DNA from: Cheiracanthium punctorium
Lineage: Eukaryota; Arthropoda; Arachnida; Araneae; Cheiracanthiidae
Direction: 5' to 3'
Assembly (NCBI GenBank): GCA_038373885.1
Contig: JAWZYV010010374.1
Span: 1-64,000 of the forward strand
Length of the DNA: 64,000 nucleotides
A model generated the notes under the pieces. It did not search any database, was not told where the DNA came from, and saw only the letters and a list, made by a program, of their open reading frames with translations. Within the stretch, counting starts at the first letter, position 1, and every line of letters begins with the position of its first letter. This document shows, piece after piece, positions 11,960 through 23,700 of the stretch. The position numbers and the translations under genes are program-made.

Positions 11960-12435
11960 TGCTAGCCTCCCGCGCGTTTGTTTCCCCTCTCCGGTGTTCG
12001 CCGAAGGTCGTCGGCGACTTCACTCGCCGCGTGACGTCACGTTTTCTCCCGCGGTTCTTCTTTTCGGTTTTCTCATGAGCCGTGATCGCCGCAGCATATC
12101 TCCATAGTAACGGAGACATTTTGTTTCTGATTGGCCGGTCAGAACTTTGTTTTATGCAAATTAACTGTTGCACATGTGAATTGTAATGTAATGTACGTAT
12201 ATAATGTGGTTCCTTTTGCCTGCGAGTTATGCACTTCTATTGCATGCTATTCGATTCTAGCTTCTGTATCCTCTGTGTATGCTAGTTCTGTAAGATGCTC
12301 AGCGAGCGCGAATGTATTTGAACTTTATGATATTTCTTTTAATTAAAGAACTTTTGGTTTTTTAATGATGTCTCATAATTTTAAGTGTTAAATCACCACT
12401 GCTGGCAAAATGCGAATAATTTCTTCTAAGATTTT
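11960..12435 (+). repeat. Copia 5' LTR
   Basis: This 476-bp segment is repeated at 17375-17850 with about nine base differences. It starts TGCTAGCC. A TATA-like TATATAA lies at about 12197. It is followed directly by GGTTATGGGCC, which matches the internal initiator-Met tRNA primer site known from Drosophila copia. I see no clean target duplication outside the LTRs. Confidence 0.8.
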
Positions 12436-12448
12436 GGTTATGGGCCGA
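12436..12448 (+). promoter_or_regulatory. Copia primer-binding site
   Basis: GGTTATGGGCC lies immediately after the 5' LTR. The same sequence serves Drosophila copia, which is primed by an internal fragment of initiator methionine tRNA rather than its 3' end. Confidence 0.7.
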
Positions 12449-12977
12449 GCAATCCCATTGTAAAACTGCTCATTGCTGACTTTTAATAATGACAGCGTAC
12501 GTGCATTATCATTTTCAACTCAAGTCCCGGCTGGTGTTTTCCGTCGTTCGGCGTTACCGAGGTGTCTTCACCGAGGAGTGTAGCGGCGTTATGAAGCAAG
12601 TGTTCCGGCTCTAGTGTTTTTTTGTCATCATCCTTGTTGTCGTATTCTACAAGTATCACCATCTTGTGCCTTCCAGAGTTCCGTCACCAGTCAAGCTTTC
12701 GAATCCCCGGTTTAGTGTTTAGTTTTCAAGCTGGCGTGTTATTCCTTGCGTGGAAGTGGACTTTTATTGAGTTGCTTCGACGGGGGCCGAGCATATCGGC
12801 GTTTCAGCCAAGCTTTAAAGGAGCCTTTTAGCAGACTATGGAACTTTTCCTTGCAGTAATGTTTCGGTTTCATCAGTATGAAGTAGGACTCTCCCGTGTT
12901 GTAAGTTATATTTAAATTTTCATCATATGCATGTGTTTATTATACTTCTTGTAAATTAGTGTTGTAAAGTGGTAATA

Positions 12978-13685
12978 ATGTGCTCGCATATTCACGAAAG
13001 TCACAACCAAATAGAGATGCTTAATGCATCGAACTGGAACACCTGGAAAGATGACATGAAGGTTTTGTTAATGGAAAGGGGAGTTTGGAAATTTATTGAT
13101 AAAACTGAACCCGCTTTAGACGATAAAGCTACACAAAAGGAAATACTAGACTACAATTTGCGTAAAGCGAGGGCATATTCGACGATATATTTGGGTGTTA
13201 GCCCTGATCTTCGCTCACTTATATCAACGGTAGATTCGGGTGATGTTGCATGGGACACGCTTAAAAAGCATTTCGAACCCTCTTCTAGAGCTAGAACTAT
13301 ACAACTTTTAGATGAATTTTTCTCGCATCGTTATGTTACTGAAGAAGGAATTGGATTATTTGCTGCTAAAGTAAAGAAAACAGTACTTAAATTACGCGAC
13401 TTAGGTCACCCTGTTGAGGAGTTATATCAGGGATTTCAGCTCATTCGATATTTAGATTCTAACTTTCAGAATATAGTACGAACGATTTATCGTTGGCCAG
13501 AGAAAGACTTTACCTTTCAGAAAATCTTAGACGAACTACTTGTAGAGGAGGGACGCATTCGTCAAGTGAAGGGGGACACAAGTAATTACGAGAGTACTTT
13601 GTTATCCATAACTGTTGAGGACACGCAAAAACATAAAAATGAAAACCCCAACAAGTTAGGTCCCTGCTTCTGGTGTAAAAAATAG
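12978..13685 (+). pseudogene. Copia Gag, cut at the zinc knuckle
   Basis: This frame encodes the nucleocapsid-forming Gag, with the typical start LNASNWNTWKDDMKVLL, the WDTLKKHF segment and a C-terminal zinc knuckle that begins CFWCKK. I use the ATG at 12978; upstream codons lack a Met. A TAG at 13683 cuts the frame two residues after the second Cys, so the His and third Cys are missing. Pol continues in the same frame after an inverted duplication at 13692-13746, so the ancestral element probably had one Gag-Pol frame. Confidence 0.85.
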
Positions 13686-13691
13686 ATTTTT

Positions 13692-13746
13692 CACTTTTAT
13701 TTCTATTAAAACTAAGTAAAGCTTAGTTTTAATAGAAATAAAAGTG
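13692..13746. repeat. 25-bp inverted duplication at the Gag-Pol junction
   Basis: The arms at 13692-13716 and 13722-13746 are perfect reverse complements around a 5-base loop. The right arm is in frame with Pol (it encodes LSFNRNKS), whereas the left arm adds stops at 13707 and 13713. The left arm therefore looks like a templated copy of the right one. Confidence 0.9.
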
Positions 13747-16700
13747 GTACAAAACGAAAAGTAAAATCTAGTAATTATTGTGATGTTAAAGTAAACAAAA
13801 ATCTCCTTAATGTTGAAGCTAGTAAACCTAATGCAGTAATAAACAAAATTTGGGTATTTGATACAGGTGCATCTAATCATTTCTGCAACAACAAAAGTTT
13901 ATTTTCCACATATAAACCAGTACAAAACACCACAATGTCTCTCGCGATAGGAAACTTGGAAAGTGAGGTAGAAGGTGTTGGAACTGTAGAGTTTGGTGTA
14001 CGTCTTAATGGAAAAGTACATATTATAAAGCTGACGGATGGGATGTACTCACCGAAATTGCGTAGGAATTTGATATCTGGTTTGACGGTGGAAAGTGCTG
14101 GTGCAAAGTTTATAGGTACAAACGGTAAAATTTGGGTATATAATAAAGCAGGTGAAGCAATTTTTTATGCCAAACGTACCAATGGTCTTTATTTTTTTAA
14201 ACCCTCGAACTACATTAAAAATAAAACGGACGGCAAAAAGGTAGGAAGTAAAATGTATAATCTGTCAACTGAAACAACCAGTGAATTAGCCCTTTGGCAC
14301 TACAGGTTTAATCATGCTAATATGGACTATTTAGTGCATACTAGTAAAAATAATAGTGTTCGTGGATTACCCACGTTAAAAATCAATAAAGAATCTTGTA
14401 CGTCGTGTAAACTAGCTAAAGTGCGAAGGAAGAGTTTTAAACCTATATCGAATATTAGATCTTCGAAACCGCTTGAATTATTGCATCTTGATGTATGTGG
14501 ACCGTTGCCCGTTGCGTCACTTGACGGTAGCCAATATTTCTTAACTGTCACTGATGATTATTCTAGGCACGTAACTGTTTTTACTTTGAAGAAAAAGTCT
14601 GAAGTTTTTTATTGTTTTCAAAAATACCAAAGACGAATGGAACGGCAATTAAATTTAAAAATTGTAAATGTGCATACAGATAATGGAATGGAGTTTTGTA
14701 ATAAAGACTTTAAAAATTTTCTTGACAAAGAGGGTATTCATGCCGAAAGAACAAATACTTACACACCAGAACAAAACGGTGTTAGTGAACGGTTTAACTT
14801 AACAGTGATGAATGCAGTTAGGGCTATGCTTCATGCCAGCAGTTTAAGTAATAAATTTTGGGGCGAAGCAATTCAATGCTTCGTACACACTTGGAATCGA
14901 ATTTGTCATAAAAATAAAGATAAAACACCATTCGAACTTTTTACAGGTAGAAAACAAGTAGTCTCTTACTTTAAAATGTTTGGCTGCACAGCCTATGTAA
15001 ACACACCGAAGAATTTAAGAAATAAATTAAGTTTAAAAGCAAAAACCAGCATAATGGTAGGGTATGCGTCGGATACTAGAGGTTATCGCATATTTCTTAA
15101 AAATGAAAATAAAGTAATAGAAACATCAAATGTTAAATTTAGTGAGAGAATTAAGTGTGTGGAAGCCGAACTGGAACCTAGTAAGAGTAATAAAAGATTT
15201 GTATATTTTCAAAAAAATGATATGGATTTAACCAGTCTTGAGCAAACGCATAGTGAAATCACCCTCCCCCCAGATGAAAACATCATTTGGATTAGACGTG
15301 CTGTTCCACGAAAGGATGGAACGCGAGTTGATATTTATTATAACATTGAGGGTAAAAATATGCGTTTAAGATCCGGTAATGAGGTAGAGAAATACTGTAA
15401 AGCGCATAACATTAAATTTGATAGTAATCTGTTTGATTTTAGTGGTAAGAACACTTATTCAGGAAAAGTGACAACAGATCAAATAAATTCAGATGAAACA
15501 ACGGACAATTGTCAACCCGAAGCGCTTAATATAGAAATAAAAATTCCCAGTAATTATAATGAATATATGTCGTCTGCGGAAGTCGAAAAATGGCAGTGTG
15601 CTATGGCCGAAGAATTAAAGATGATGCATGCGCGTAATGTGTGGGAACTAGTCCCTAAACCTGATAATAAAAAAATTATAGGGAACCGCTGGGTATATAA
15701 TTTAAAATGTGATGAAAATAATAGGATAGTAAAATATAAGGCCAGACTTGTAGCGCAAGGATTCGCGCAATATAGAAACGACACATATGACGAAGTTTTT
15801 AGTCCGGTAGTTAATTTTTCATTAATCAGACTATTCTTTTCAATTCTTGTATGTTTCTTTAATTGGTGTTACTGTCAAATCGATATTAAATGTGCGTATT
15901 TATGTGCACCTCTACAGGAAGAAGTTTACATGTATCAGCCACAGGGATTCAAAGATCCCAACCATTCTGATCACGTTTGCCTACTTAAAAGAGCTTTGTA
16001 TGGTTTACGGCAGAGCGGTAAAGAATGGTTTTGTGAACTTGACCGAACACTAGAAAAATTAAAATTTAAAAGACTAGAATGGAGTAATTGTACATACGTA
16101 TATAGTGATAATGTTGTTCTTCTTGTGTATGTCGATGACATTTTGATTTTTGGAAAAACATTGGACTGCGTCAACCACATTGTAAGTTTGTTCAGAAATG
16201 AATTTGATATCACTGTCTTAGGAAAAACAAAAATGCTTCTAGGAATTGAATTTGAAGAAAAGTTTGGAAAGTTATACATACACCAACACAAGTACATAGA
16301 TAAAATTTGCGAACAATACAAAAGTTTTAATTTCCCACTATCAACTCTCTCCATTGTTAAAGGCTGTATCCTGTCAAAGACGGACAGTCCTGCATCAGAA
16401 TCGGAAAGAAATGAAATGTTAAAGTTACCATATAGAAACGTTGTGGGATGTTTGTCGTATCTCGCGAACCGTACGAGACCAGACCTTTGTTATGCTGTAA
16501 ATATTTTAGCACAATTCCAAGAAAACCCCGGTGTAAAGCATTGGAACGCATTATTGCGATTATTGGGTTATGTTCAATATACAAGAGATTATAAACTTAA
16601 TTTGTCAGATGTAACTAATGTAGATATTAACTGTTATAGTGATTCAGACTTCGCATCCAATAGAGATGATCGCATTTCTATGAGTGGGATATTGCTGTTC

Positions 16701-17106
16701 ATGAGTAATGCGCCCGTAATTTGGCGTACGTTCAAACAAAAGTTTCTAAGTCTTTCTACCATGGAATCGGAATTTGTTACTTTAACAGAAGCTTCTAAAG
16801 AAGTTTTGGATAAAACACATTTTAGATGAATGTAATGAATTGGGAATTGCTGAATTACAATTAAAAGACAATAAGATATTTTATGACAATGAGGCCGCGA
16901 TTAGATATGCAAAATCGCCTATTGAGAATATTCGATCTAAGCACATTGACGTAAAACTACACTTTATAAGGGATTTAATAAACGATGGACTTTTTGAACT
17001 TAGATATGTTCATAGTAAAAAGAACTTAGCTGATGTATTTACGAAGCCACTCCACAAACATGGACTGAATAAGTTTTGTGAGGTTATATTTGAACGAAGT
17101 GTATAA
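13716..17106 (+). pseudogene. Copia Pol: protease, integrase, RT, RNase H
   Basis: The aspartic protease signature DTGAS lies at about 13860, before the first in-frame ATG (13935). The integrase has an HHCC finger and a D-D-E triad at LDVCGPLP (14490), HTDNGMEF (14679) and VSERFN (14787), giving D-62-D-35-E spacing. The reverse transcriptase has YVDDILIF at about 16128. RNase H shows YSDSDFAS, TMESEFVTL and YDNEAAI. A one-base frameshift near 16806-16812 separates the last 95 codons, which carry the RNase H end (NLADVFTKPL). It makes and integrates the element's cDNA. Catalytic residues are intact, so decay is limited to two sites. Confidence 0.9.
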
Positions 17107-17360
17107 TATATTGTTTTCTTGCATAGGAATATTTGTTGTTTGTGATAAAAAAAATTAAAAAAAAAAAAAAGATTATATGTGTTTGTAAATAATTCTGCAG
17201 AATACGTCTAATAAGGTTTATTGTATTGTATTGTGTTGCATCGTTTAATATATATACTAAAATGTTTTGAATTTAAATGTGTAAAGGTTTTGGGAAAGTA
17301 ATTTTGAATTTTTTCATGTTTTGATAATGTACTTTTTTTTTTGCTGCGATCACGGTGCAT

Positions 17361-17369
17361 GAGAGGGGG
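17361..17369 (+). promoter_or_regulatory. Copia polypurine tract
   Basis: GAGAGGGGG lies 5 bases before the shared start of the 3' LTR and would prime plus-strand DNA synthesis. The small gap means the true LTR start may be a few bases further left. Confidence 0.6.
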
Positions 17370-17374
17370 CCGCT

Positions 17375-17850
17375 TGCTAGCCTCCCGCGCGTTTGTTTCC
17401 CCTCTGCGGCGTTCGCCGAAGGTCGACGGCGACTTCACTTGCCGCGTGACGTCACGTTTTCTCCCGCAGTTCTTCTTTTCGGTTTTCTCATGAGCCGTGA
17501 TTGCCGCAGCATATCTCCATAGTAACAGAGACATTTTGTTTCTGATTGGCCGGTCAGAACTTTGTTTTATGCAAATTAACTGTTGCACATGTGAATTGTA
17601 ATGTAATGTACGTATATAATGTGGTTCCTTTTGCCTGCGAGTTATGCACTTCTATTGCATGCTATTCGATTCTAGCTTCTGTATCCTCTGTGTATGCTAG
17701 TTCTGTAAGACGCTCAGCGAGCGCGAATGTATTTGAACTTTATGATATTTCTTTTAATTAAAGAACTTTTGGTTTTTTAATGATGTCTCATAATTTCAAG
17801 TGTTAAATCACCACTGCTGGCAAAATGCGAATAATTTCTTCTAAGATTTT
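17375..17850 (+). repeat. Copia 3' LTR
   Basis: It is the same length (476 bp) as the 5' copy and nearly identical to it. It is followed at once by the remaining 5' flank of the Tigger element, which reaches its terminal repeat at 18192. Confidence 0.8.
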
Positions 17851-18189
17851 CGCCCCGATGCGTGCGAAATTGCCAATAGTGTGGAACTGCATTAGGAGTT
17901 TCTCCTCTGCCGAATCTTCACAATAGAACGTTTCTCCTTTTGTAAGCAAAATTTCACACTTCGGGTCATCCTGTCGCAGGTGTAAAGAGGAGAGAAGTCA
18001 TGGCAATAGTCGTTTCAATGAGGAGAAAAAAATTTCAAAATGTTTTGAGAAAAAACGTACTAAAGAAAATGCTAGACGTATAAAAGAAATATTTTAACAT
18101 TATAAAGTATAGGAATGACTCCGAACTTTACAAAATCAGCGTATAATCGATAAAGACGTACTAAAGAGAGGCGTATTAAAGATGCTCCA

Positions 18190-18192
<3 letters not shown>

Positions 18193-18234
<42 letters not shown>

Positions 18235-18861
18235 TAAATTTTTGAAAATATATAAACAAAATTCTTACTCGGATTTTAAAAGATCCCACTTAATTTTGAA
18301 GCTAAAGTGGGACAATTTCACCTAAACTTTTTTCCTAGTGTGAACCCCGATTGTTATTTATTGTTGACATTTTGGATTACAAAGTAGATCAGCTGATTTG
18401 TACAAACACTTGTTGTACACTAATTTCTACTCATTAGATGTTTAAAAAAAATTCCTTGCAAAAGATAAAATGGTTTCTTGTGTACAACAAGACAGACTGT
18501 ATAAAATATATCTGTGAATGGAAAATCTTATATGTATTCTTCATTTTGGGCTTTTAACTGAGGGCATTGGTAGCTCTTAGGTTTTATCAATGAAATCATA
18601 ATAAAGTGTAATTTGGAGTTTTACAAAGCTACTTTTTTGGTAAAAGCTAAGATTTACCAGACTTCGGGCTTTTACTGTAACACACACACATATGTAAAAT
18701 TTATTGTAAATGTGAGTGCCTAATGATCAATATTTCAGGAATAAAAACCTCAGTCAGTGTTTTTGCGACACCCTGTATATACTAGCATGTAATGTTGTTA
18801 TTTTCTTTAATTAGCAGATAATTTCTTATATGTATATATTTAAAAATATCTTTTCTTATTA
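18193..18861. other. AT repeat and unannotated intron
   Basis: An (AT)n microsatellite occupies about 18193-18231, the continuation of the run left of 9911. The rest is AT-rich with no gene that I can support. Confidence 0.6.
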
Positions 18862-19085
18862 TTACTTCCTTGTACGTAGTATAAGGAAGTAATGTGATCC
18901 CGAAAAATTTTGGGGGCCAAATTTCGATAAAAAAACCGATTTTGACTACCTCTAAATTTAATTTTAAGAATTTTTTCGATGCATCTCATCGTAGGCTAGC
19001 ATGCACGATCATATTAACGCGTCTGCAACTCATTTTGACCAGCGGCGAGTCTATTGTGGTCAGTTTTTCCATGCCGTCTGTACGT

Positions 19086-19473
19086 TAGAGATGAGACGGG
19101 CTCAGCCCGAGCCCGAAAGCCCGAGCCCGGGCCCGACTCGGGCTCGGGCTCTGTAATTCACGATTGCGTGCGGGCTCGTGAAAAATTTCTCCTTTGTTGA
19201 ACATACTCCTTGAAACAGATTTTAAAAAGTGACTCATGGGATAAATAGACGTACTTATTTCAAAAAATAGCGGCACGGGGGACTAGAAGGTGTGTGAAGC
19301 TCCAAAATTTATTGTATCCTATTAATGAAGTAGTTAATTTTATTTGTCTTTAGCTGAAATTTCGGGCTCGGGCGGCTCGGCTCCAACTTTAATAATATTG
19401 CTCGGGCTCGGGCGGGCTCGGATTAAAAGTCTTCGGGCTCGGGCTTCAAAAAATGAGCCCGAACTCATCTCTA
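19086..19473. mobile_element. hAT-type MITE with GC-rich ends
   Basis: The terminal inverted repeats are TAGAGATGAG and CTCATCTCTA, extended by GGGCTC-rich runs. CTGTACGT flanks it at 19078-19085 and 19474-19481, an 8-bp target duplication. It is 388 bp with no gene. Copy A of the host repeat shows the uninterrupted site. Confidence 0.8.
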
Positions 19474-19495
19474 CTGTACGTACGTACGTACATAT

Positions 19496-20410
19496 TGTTG
19501 CGGAATTACTCTGCTACTCCTTGGGTTCGTCGTTCTAAAGTCCTGTTGGTGTAAAAAGTTCAAGTAAAAAGTCACTTGTCAGGATGGAACACAAACTTTA
19601 TTGCTTCTAGATCTTCGTAGTACAATCAGCTGTACACAATTCACAAGCACAATCTAGCAATAACGTGCTTTTAACAATCCGCTTGGATCAGAAGCTCTCA
19701 CAAATGCTGTATTTCTCACACCAAAATAAGTCACTTTCACAGGCAAAAATTCCGTAGAAATATTCAAGGGATATAGTACACAATCCCTTAAGACACAGCA
19801 ATGAAGAATTTACACACAGCACTTTGAAAACAGCTTCACAAAACAAGCTAAAACACAGCTTCTATAGCACTATCAATTCACACAAACGTACCGAGAGCTA
19901 TTCACACATCGAGCGTTCAGCTCGCACTGACTGTCGGGGCGACGCGCTCTTCTATAAATAGCCGGCGCAGGAGGTACAAGAGGTTTCCAGAAAAGTCAAT
20001 TTCTCGAGGGTTCTACATAAAGCGTGAATTTTGATTACGTCATAGAAGAGAAATGTTAGGTTATTATGCGTTTTTAATGCAGGAAAAACAACTTCCAGGC
20101 CCCATTGGGAAAATCGCGCCAAATGACCAAAAAGTCGCCAAGCTTGGCGACTTTTGGCGAAATATCGCCAAATTTGGCGCCAAAAATAAGTCCTCAAAAG
20201 TGAAGAGATCTAAGCTCTAGGACTAATATTTCTCGAGATTTCTAGAAGCCCATAGAAAAACATATGGGAAAGCGAAACCTCCGTATCTCCGGTTCTAATT
20301 GGCCGATTTTGATGCAACAAAAAGCAAAATTTATCTATTTGAAGCGTAGAATACGAATTTTAAACCATTTTAAGCCCCAGAGCAGCGGGTTGCCCCGAAA
20401 ATTCGTAACA
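19496..20410 (-). repeat. Gypsy LTR, left copy (3' LTR of the element)
   Basis: This 915-bp repeat starts TGTTGCGGAATTAC and ends ATTCGTAACA. It differs from the right copy at only four positions that I could find. ATAT flanks the element at 19492-19495 and 25677-25680. It contains a 26-bp palindrome at 20130-20155. On the minus strand AATAAAG at about 19598 could be the poly(A) signal. Confidence 0.95.
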
Positions 20411-20780
20411 TTGCCCCCTTCCCAAGGACTGCACGTCCCGGGCAGTACAATCCCTAGTTAGGAGGTCACACAGGTACCTACACTGTATAACACTTAACAA
20501 GATCTTAAGAACATAATTCAAGCAAGTAATCAATAGCACAATAAGCAAATACACATTAATAAATAAATAATCATCATAATAAATAATTACACTGTAATAA
20601 GTAATCAATGTAATAACAAATACACATTAATAAAATCCAATATATTACAAATATGTACACTAAACATGGCGTAAGTAGTGAGAGAAAGAGAGTTGAAGAA
20701 AGAGGAAGAGAAGGGAAAGACAGGAAAGAAATGAGAGTTGAAAGAAAAGAGGAATTACGCCATAGTGACCATGGTCTGAG

Positions 20781-23700
20781 CTAATTACAACCGCGGTAGA
20801 TGGCAAGCCGATCGTAATGTACAACTCTTGGCTTCGAGTTTGGTGACTTACGAATCCGTACGATGACGTCATTCAGCCGGTTTAGGACTGTGTAAGGACC
20901 GTCCCACGGCGATTGCAGCTTGGGAGACAGGCCTTTCCGTCGAGTAGGATTCCATAGCCAAACTTTGTCACCTGCGTTGAACTCGTGTCCCGTAGCCTTC
21001 GTGTCGTAGCGAGTCTTCATCTTTTCCGTGTTCAGGTTGATCCGCTCCCGAGCAAAATGATGTACATCTTCAAACCGTGCCCGAAGGTTTTCCACGTACT
21101 CCTCTGGCGATGAAGGCGCATCTGGAGGGCGGCCGAACACTAGATCGGCGGGAAGACGAAGATCTCTGCCGAACAGCATCTGGGAAGGTGTGAAGCCGGT
21201 AGTCTCATGGACGGCACTCCTATAGGCCAGCAGGAACAGGGGGAGTTTCTTGTCCCAGTCCTCTTGATTCCTAGATACCAGGAGCGAGAGGTTGTTCAAA
21301 ATTGTACGATTGAACCTCTCCACCATGCCGTCGGATTGTGGGTGTAAAGGCGTAGTCTGGGTTTTGTCCATTCCGAGAAGTTGGCATAGTCCTTTAAAGA
21401 CTGCAGAGGTAAAGTTCGTTCCTTGGTCGGAATGAAGTTGCAGAGGGGTTCCATATCTGGAAATCCATTCTTGCACCAGTACCTCTGCTACGGTCGTAGC
21501 TTCTTGATCGGGAATAGGAAACGCTTCGGGCCATTTAGAGAAGTAGTCAATGACAACTAGGATGTATTTGTTGCCATCCGAAGTTCGCGGAAGAGGTCCC
21601 AGGATGTCGAGGGCAATCCTCTCAAAAGGCGCTCCTACATTATAACGATGTAGTCTTCCACGGCTTCGTTTCTTCGGGCCTTTGCGGGCGGCACAGGCGT
21701 CACAAGCTTGACACCACTTTTCGACGTCGCCTCGAGCCCTAACCCAGTAGAAGCGCTCGCGAACTTTCTGCAGGGTCTTCATTACGCCAAAATGGCCCCC
21801 AGTTAAGCCATTATGAAGTTCTTCTAGAACCTTCGGAATCCTCGAGCGAGGGAGTACCAACTGCCATCGGAGCATCTTGCCGTCGTCCGACTCCCATTTA
21901 CGATACAGGACTCCATTTCTCAGGCGAAGCGAATCCCATAAAGCCCAGTACTGTTTTGTTGCCGGACTGTAAGATGATATTTCTTGCCAACTGGGCTTAG
22001 CGCTGGATTTTTCCATAAATTCCACAATAGGTTTGATGTCGCTGTCTGTTAATTGGTCCGCCCGAACATTTTCGTCACTCCAGGGATCTTGAGATGATGC
22101 CGATGATGTAACTTGGCGGACAGCGGGATGTTTCAGATGGTAATTTTTCTCTGCCCTGGAGCAATAGCGACAACTGTCTATGCAGGGCCTTCTCGACAAA
22201 GCATCTGCATTTCCATGAGATGACCCTTTCCGATGACGTATCTCGATGTCATATTCTTGTAGTCGCTGTATCCACCTGGCTATTTGGCCCTCCGGATTCT
22301 TGAAATTTAGAAGCCAGGTTAAAGAGGCATGGTCCGTTCGGAGCAGGAACTTTCGGCCGTACAGGTAATGATGGAAGTGCTCCACGGCCTTAATGATAGC
22401 AAGGAGTTCCTTTCTCGTAACACAATAGTTACGTTCTGCCTTTGAAAGGCATTTGCTCCAGTAAGCAATGACGTGTTCTTGGCCATCTATCTCCTGGGAC
22501 AAAACTGCTCCGACACTCTCCTTACTTGCGTCTGTGTCCAGGATAAATGGCTTGTCAGGGTGAGGATACGACAAGATCGGCGAAGATGTTAAAGCCGTCT
22601 TCAGTTCGTTGAATGCGTCCTCACATTCCTCAGTCCATAGAAATTTCTGTCCAGTCTCGGTCAATTTGTGAAGAGGTCTTGCAATTTGAGAAAAGCCCTT
22701 CACGAATTTTCGATAGTAAGTACACAGACCGAGAAAACTTCTTAAGTCGTGGATATTCTCGGGACGACTCCAGTTCTGGACTGCGGACGTCTTTTCGGGA
22801 TCGGTTCGGACTCCGTGGGCGGATATTATGTGCCCGAGGTAACGTACTTCCCGACGAAACAAATTGCACTTCGATGGACTCAGTTTCAAGTTCGCCTCCT
22901 TTAATTTCTGCAGCACCTTTCGGATGTTCTCTAGATGCTCTTCGAAAGTCCTTCCGACGATGATGATATCGTCCAAATAAACGAGACATGCTTCGTAGGA
23001 AAGTCCTCTCAACACTGTCTCCATTAGTCGCTCGAATGTAGCAGGTGCGTTGCAGAGTCCAAAAGGCATAACTTTGAACTGCCATAATCCTTGTCCCGTG
23101 GTGAACGCAGTCTTTTCACGGTCGTCGGGATGAATTTCCACTTGCCAGTAACCACTTTTCAGATCCAGAGTGGAAAACCATTCGTTTCCCGATAAAGTGT
23201 CCAAAGTGTCGTCTATCCTGGGAAGAGGGTAGCTGTCTTTCTTGGTAATGTCATTCAGACGTCTGTAGTCAACACAGAACCGGGTGGAACCATCCTTCTT
23301 TCGGACCAAAACAATTGGCGAGGCCCAGGGACTAGTCGATGGCTCGATGACGTCATCACGCTTCATCTCCTCTAAAAGTCTGCTCACCTCTTCTTGCTTA
23401 GCAAACGGCAGCCGCCTAGGATGTTGCTTGATGGGAGAATGGCTGCCTGTATCTATCCTATGTTGAGTTAAGCTCGTACGGCCAAAGTCACCCGAAGTAC
23501 GGGAGAAGAGGTCTTCAAATTCAGCTATTACTTTCTCCGCAGCGCTTCTCTGTTCTGCCGTTAACTCCACGTCTTGTATTAATTCCTTCGTCAGGCACTC
23601 GGAAGATTTAGCTGTCGTTTGGCTGATGTTCTTATTAATGCAGGTAACAGGAGTGCATGTCGCCAACACTTCATTTTTCTTTATCACCTTCGACTTGTCC

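Larger units (their letters stand above)
11960..17850 (+). mobile_element. Ty1/Copia LTR retrotransposon inside Tigger
   Basis: The full element is 5891 bp: LTR, primer-binding site, gag, protease, integrase, reverse transcriptase, RNase H, purine tract (GAGAGGGGG, 17361-17369) and LTR. The order protease-integrase-RT-RNase H is diagnostic of Copia. About 2% LTR divergence suggests a moderately recent insertion. The coding frame is broken at the gag zinc knuckle and again near the RNase H end. Confidence 0.9.
9911..18192 (-). mobile_element. Tigger/pogo transposon split by a Copia insertion
   Basis: The left end CAGTGGAGCACCTTTAGTAC and the right end, which reads GTATTAAAGATGCTCCACTG, are inverted repeats. 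Both flanks are AT dinucleotide runs, the right one starting TA. The transposase runs on the minus strand from 11683. Removing the Copia element (11960-17850) leaves about 2.4 kb, the usual Tigger size. A short TA-repeat target agrees with the family's TA preference. Confidence 0.85.

Noticed and set aside
20660..20872. Frames of 60-80 codons beside the Gypsy pol end
   Set aside because: They overlap the pol terminus or lie in purine-rich 3' untranslated sequence; no motif.
22613..23085. Overlapping frames of 116 and 151 codons within Gypsy pol
   Set aside because: They are shadows of the pol frame in other frames and strands.
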